A DNA stretch of 64,000 nucleotides from NCBI GenBank assembly GCA_030616775.1, contig JAUWWQ010000008.1, positions 39,458 through 103,457 of the forward strand, given 5' to 3'. Below, piece by piece: positions 61,360 to 64,000 of this stretch. The notes beneath the pieces were generated by a model. The model made no database searches and was not told the origin of the DNA. It saw nothing but the letters and a program-made list of their open reading frames with translations. Position 1 is the stretch's first letter. The number at the start of each line of letters is the position of its first letter. Made by a program: the position numbers and the translations under genes. Source of the stretch: Planctomycetota bacterium. Its GTDB lineage: Bacteria > Planctomycetota > Phycisphaerae > UBA1845.

Positions 61360-61451
61360 ATGAGTACTTGCGTGACGTGCTCGACCGCGTCAGCATACCC
61401 CCGCTAAGAGGCGTCGCCACCGTGACACCACGTGGTTGGAAAACAACCTGA
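61360..61451 (+). pseudogene. IS66-like transposase C-terminal scrap
   Basis: About 30 residues, EYLRDVLDRVSIPP then LRGVATVTPRGWKTT and a stop, resemble the end of IS66-family transposases ('YLRDVL-R---HP---V-EL-P--W'). Nothing else of the gene remains. The 61452-61720 gap after it has no gene that I can support. Confidence 0.4.
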
Positions 61452-61720
61452 CCGTCTGTTCCTTCCCCATCCGCTCCGGCCACCGTTTCTTGATGTTCGC
61501 TTCGGCGTTTACGCAGCTCCAAGATGACCCCCCGATGAGCAATCACCATGCCAGAGCGAACCTAACCCACGGGGGTGCTCAACCGAACACACACGACCTT
61601 ATCGGGTCTTGCGTCGGCTGATCCAGTGTGATACGCTGTGAGACATCTACAGGAGGGATGTCGGACGGCGGTGCCGATCATCCATGCGTTCCGGGCCATG
61701 ACTTTTGAAAGGAGGGCGCC

Positions 61721-63532
61721 ATGAGTGCGTTATCAGGCTGGTCTACACGTCTTCAGCTAACAAACAAATTGAAGCTCAGGCACCTTGGCGTCTTTCCGCT
61801 GCTGTGCTTGCTGGCGGCGCCGGTGACGTACGCTCAGGAGGCGGGACGCACTCGCGTGAGCACGGATCGGATGCGATCCGAAGACAGGACCCTGCGCTCC
61901 AGCCCCAAAATCGAATACAGCATGTTCAACCGAAGGCGGGATCGTGAGCCAAGACTCGTACTGTTGGCATTGGGCGACAGTCTGACCCATGGCACCATGG
62001 ACGCCACCAACAACGAGGTCAACACTTCGCACGGCTACCTGCAGTATGTAGCCGACTCGCTCGAGCAGACCGACGTGTCGCTTTGGTTCAAGCAGCCGTT
62101 CTGGGATATAGACAAGAAGCGCATGAAGCCGTTCGTGGTCCCCACCAACCTGGCCGTGGACGGGGCCGACCTGTTTACCGTCGAGGGTCTCCAGTACTAC
62201 AAGCGGGCCGGGGCCGATGAGACATACCTTGATAAGGAGTTGCTGTGCGACGCCTTTCTTCCCAGGGGGCTCAAGAGCCCATACGACAAGGTACTATACC
62301 CGATCAGCGTCGGGGCGCGCCAGAAGGTCAGCCAGATGGACGCGTTGATCTGGAGTCTCAACGATCTGTACGAATCGCCCCAGCTTCATGGTGCCGTCGT
62401 GGTGATGTGGATCGGCAATAACGACTCGGGCACTGCCGCCCTCGGCGGCGGTTCGAGCCCGGCGCAAGTCCCCATGCCGGCGGACCTGGTCGAGTCGGAA
62501 CTCACGTTCGGTTTGCGTTACTTGCTGAAGTTCGGCGAGCGAACGGGCGAAGTTGCCTTCGAGCCGTTTACGATGACCTCGATCGAGCGGAATCTGACCG
62601 ATCTTGACGACTTCACCGCACAATACCAGCACCTGATGGATCGGATTGCGACGGAAGTTGTGCTGGACACGCCTCGCATGGAGATTTTCGTTCAGACGCT
62701 GCCCTATTACAGCGCCATCGGGTTTCTCTTCGACTCGGAGGACCTCGAGTTCTATCTGCGCAAAATCGACCCGAGCTACACGGTCCCGCCGACGTTCGCC
62801 CGGGTGGCTCCGCCGGGTGCGCCGATCACCGACCCGCTTGCCGGAGACCGGGTGGCCATGGTGACCTTCGGTATGATATACACCCTCCTGTGGAGCGGGT
62901 ACTCGGTCGATTACGTCAATCAGGCCCTGGAGGTCGAAGGGCAGCAGCGCGACGGTCTGGTCCTTTCGCAACAGGAGATGGAGTTCATCAGCGCACGCAT
63001 CGATGCGTACAACGACTCGATCAGAGGAATCGTGGCCCAACAGGGCGACCACGTGCATTTGCTCGAGACAGGCCAGAAGCTCAATGAGGGCCTGATGGGG
63101 GACGTGGTTGTGACCATAGGGGACAAGGTGCTGGGTAGAAAGTGGATTCGCGGCAGCGGGTTCTGTCTGGACGGGGTACATCCCAGCTACACTGCGCACG
63201 CCCTGATCGCCAACTACGTGCTTGAGAACATCAATGCGGTGATCGGCACGAACGCGCCGATGCACGACCTGGAGACGGTGCTGGCGACTGATCCATATAT
63301 AGATCACGACAACGACGGCTGGGCCCCCGGACCGGACTACAAGCCCTCCGGCCTGACCAAGCTGCTTCGCCTCTTCACTGATGAGGACGATAGCGACCCG
63401 AGTGTGGGGGTGGAGTTTCCACGCAATGTCTGGCGCGTGGTCTCCAATGCGTTTCTGTTCGACATGCTCGGCATCCCGGCCATTCGAGCTGAGGCCGAGC
63501 GAGTCGGAATCGTCCCGGAAGAGGAAGAGTAG
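61721..63532 (+). CDS. secreted GDSL/SGNH hydrolase
   Basis: 603 residues. A signal peptide (LGVFPLLCLLAAPVTYA) precedes the SGNH fold: block I LALGDSLTHG (Ser87), block III Asn in VVMWIGNNDSG, block V D-x2-H in CLDGVHPSYTAH (Asp484, His487). A large insert (about residues 240-420) separates blocks III and V. Near the C-terminus DHDNDGWAPGPD is a short Ca-binding-like stretch. It probably hydrolyses an ester on lipid or glycan outside the cytoplasm. AAAGGAGG lies six to seven bases before ATG 61721. Confidence 0.87.
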   Translation: MSALSGWSTRLQLTNKLKLRHLGVFPLLCLLAAPVTYAQEAGRTRVSTDRMRSEDRTLRSSPKIEYSMFNRRRDREPRLVLLALGDSLTHGTMDATNNEVNTSHGYLQYVADSLEQTDVSLWFKQPFWDIDKKRMKPFVVPTNLAVDGADLFTVEGLQYYKRAGADETYLDKELLCDAFLPRGLKSPYDKVLYPISVGARQKVSQMDALIWSLNDLYESPQLHGAVVVMWIGNNDSGTAALGGGSSPAQVPMPADLVESELTFGLRYLLKFGERTGEVAFEPFTMTSIERNLTDLDDFTAQYQHLMDRIATEVVLDTPRMEIFVQTLPYYSAIGFLFDSEDLEFYLRKIDPSYTVPPTFARVAPPGAPITDPLAGDRVAMVTFGMIYTLLWSGYSVDYVNQALEVEGQQRDGLVLSQQEMEFISARIDAYNDSIRGIVAQQGDHVHLLETGQKLNEGLMGDVVVTIGDKVLGRKWIRGSGFCLDGVHPSYTAHALIANYVLENINAVIGTNAPMHDLETVLATDPYIDHDNDGWAPGPDYKPSGLTKLLRLFTDEDDSDPSVGVEFPRNVWRVVSNAFLFDMLGIPAIRAEAERVGIVPEEEE

Positions 63533-63642
63533 TAATCACCGGCAGCGGCGGCGACCTAGAGCAGATCCCATTTTCGTATACCGCACGTCAGGGACGGCGA
63601 GCGTCCTCTCGCTATGCGATTCGGCGCGGCGTTGGGTGCCAT

Positions 63643-63694
63643 GGGCAAACTTGTTTGCCCGTACTTGTCACTGGCGGGCAAGCCGCCAGTGACA
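63643..63694. repeat. CACTGG-type palindromic repeat, copy 3, with adjacent palindrome
   Basis: GGGCAAAC-TT-GTTTGCCC (63643-63660) is directly followed by a 12-bp-stem hairpin TGTCACTGGCGG (63666-63677), loop GCAAG, CCGCCAGTGACA (63683-63694). The second hairpin is the inverted relative of the 26711-26743 element. It lies between the SGNH gene and the 3' end of the next, convergent gene, where no gene is seen. Confidence 0.7.
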
Positions 63695-63819
63695 CCCAAG
63701 CGGAACCGAAGCCCGCTCTTCCTTACGTTCGCGGCTCAGATCGAACAACCTTCCGGGCGTGCAAATGTCGTTTCGTTACACGCCTTTTTCAACGCACGCC
63801 AGGTCGTTGCATACAGCGA

Positions 63820-64000
63820 TTATTCGCCGGTGGGATCCAGGCGTGGTCGCGTGCCCACGGAGATCGTCGCGGCAGGACCTGGGCCGAACCGGATCGGCTG
63901 GTTCTGCGAGGTCCACAAAATCGACGACGACCCGTCCGCCCGCACATTGACACTGAAGGTGCCCAAGGCGTCGTCCGAGGCCCGCAACGTATAGGTGCCC
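63820..64000 (-). CDS. 3' end of a secreted beta-rich protein (5' part outside window)
   Basis: On the minus strand a frame enters from the window edge and reads GTYTLRASDDALGTFSVNVR, then LWTSQNQPIRFGPGPAATIS and a TAA at 63822-63820. The style (GTYTLRA...GTFSVNV..., then a Ser/Thr/Pro-rich tail) is that of repeated beta-sandwich modules in planctomycete secreted proteins. Only about 59 residues are visible, so the function cannot be given. Confidence 0.55.
   Translation of the reverse strand, partial: GTYTLRASDDALGTFSVNVRADGSSSILWTSQNQPIRFGPGPAATISVGTRPRLDPTGE

Noticed and set aside
62294..63307. 337-residue minus-strand frame
   Set aside because: Antisense shadow of the SGNH hydrolase, Arg/His-rich, without domain features.
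63614..63994. 126-residue plus-strand frame near the window end
   Set aside because: It covers the palindromic repeat and is antisense to the better-supported 3' end of a secreted protein on the minus strand.
1..64000. CRISPR arrays, rRNA genes and prophage structural genes
   Set aside because: None found: no regularly spaced repeats of 25-40 bp, no rRNA-like stretch and no phage structural protein among the frames.

Overview
The window reads as a chromosomal segment of an uncultured planctomycete, most likely of the Phycisphaerae type. This is an inference from protein style; no rRNA is present. The main clues are an FG-GAP/thrombospondin-repeat secreted protein ending in an IPTL-CTERM-like sorting tail, a second FG-GAP protein ending in a dockerin-like DxNxDGDVDLNDY tail, a single-chain pyruvate:ferredoxin oxidoreductase, many degenerate secreted proteins, long low-density intergenic regions and dispersed palindromic repeats.

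Layout. 0-4.2 kb: 3' part of a coiled-coil protein, then a YtrA-type GntR regulator with an ABC ATPase and permease in one overlapping operon behind a promoter carrying a perfect palindrome. 4.6-8.2 kb: SMC on the minus strand. 8.6-12.7 kb: a Cys-rich secreted peptide, a secreted thioredoxin-like protein without its CxxC, and an orphan PAS histidine kinase. 12.7-23.9 kb: exopolysaccharide locus (Wzz-like, GT4 glycosyltransferase, O-antigen polymerase/ligase, three methyltransferases, an APH-like kinase, a dTMP-kinase-like protein and a membrane-anchored SGNH hydrolase). 24.1-31.3 kb: fxsA, gatC, a gatA cut off at its Ser-rich active-site motif, an amidohydrolase, an NmrA-like protein and two MFS transporters. 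31.4-35.4 kb: a radical SAM/SPASM-methyltransferase fusion, a lipoprotein lipase unit, a 35-residue membrane peptide and a TetR regulator, with three copies of one TetR-type palindrome. 35.5-43.3 kb: two FG-GAP proteins, lexA, and a graveyard of gene fragments (transposition ATPase, SNF2 helicase tail, SWIM protein, winged-helix tail, IS5 transposase). 43.3-52.1 kb: an M3-peptidase homologue with a broken zinc motif, a CPBP protease, clpS, a lipoprotein, a class V aminotransferase, malic enzyme and a cytidylate-kinase-like protein. 52.2-60.1 kb: PFOR (nifJ), an NtrC-type regulator, a globin-coupled histidine kinase, a degenerate receiver and a CBS protein. 60.5-64 kb: tRNA-Gln(CUG), transposase remnants, a secreted SGNH hydrolase, and the 3' end of one more secreted protein on the minus strand.

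The most coherent system is the redox block at 52-60 kb. A histidine kinase with a protoglobin-like sensor and its sigma-54 activator lie between two units that each have a recognisable -24/-12 promoter: one in front of PFOR, one in front of the receiver/CBS genes. This suggests oxygen- or redox-gas-controlled pyruvate metabolism. The second is a TetR regulon (34.2-35.4 kb) in which the regulator, a tiny membrane peptide and a lipase operon share the palindrome GTAAGT-N4-ACTTAC. Gene calls rest on motifs I can see; no database search was possible.
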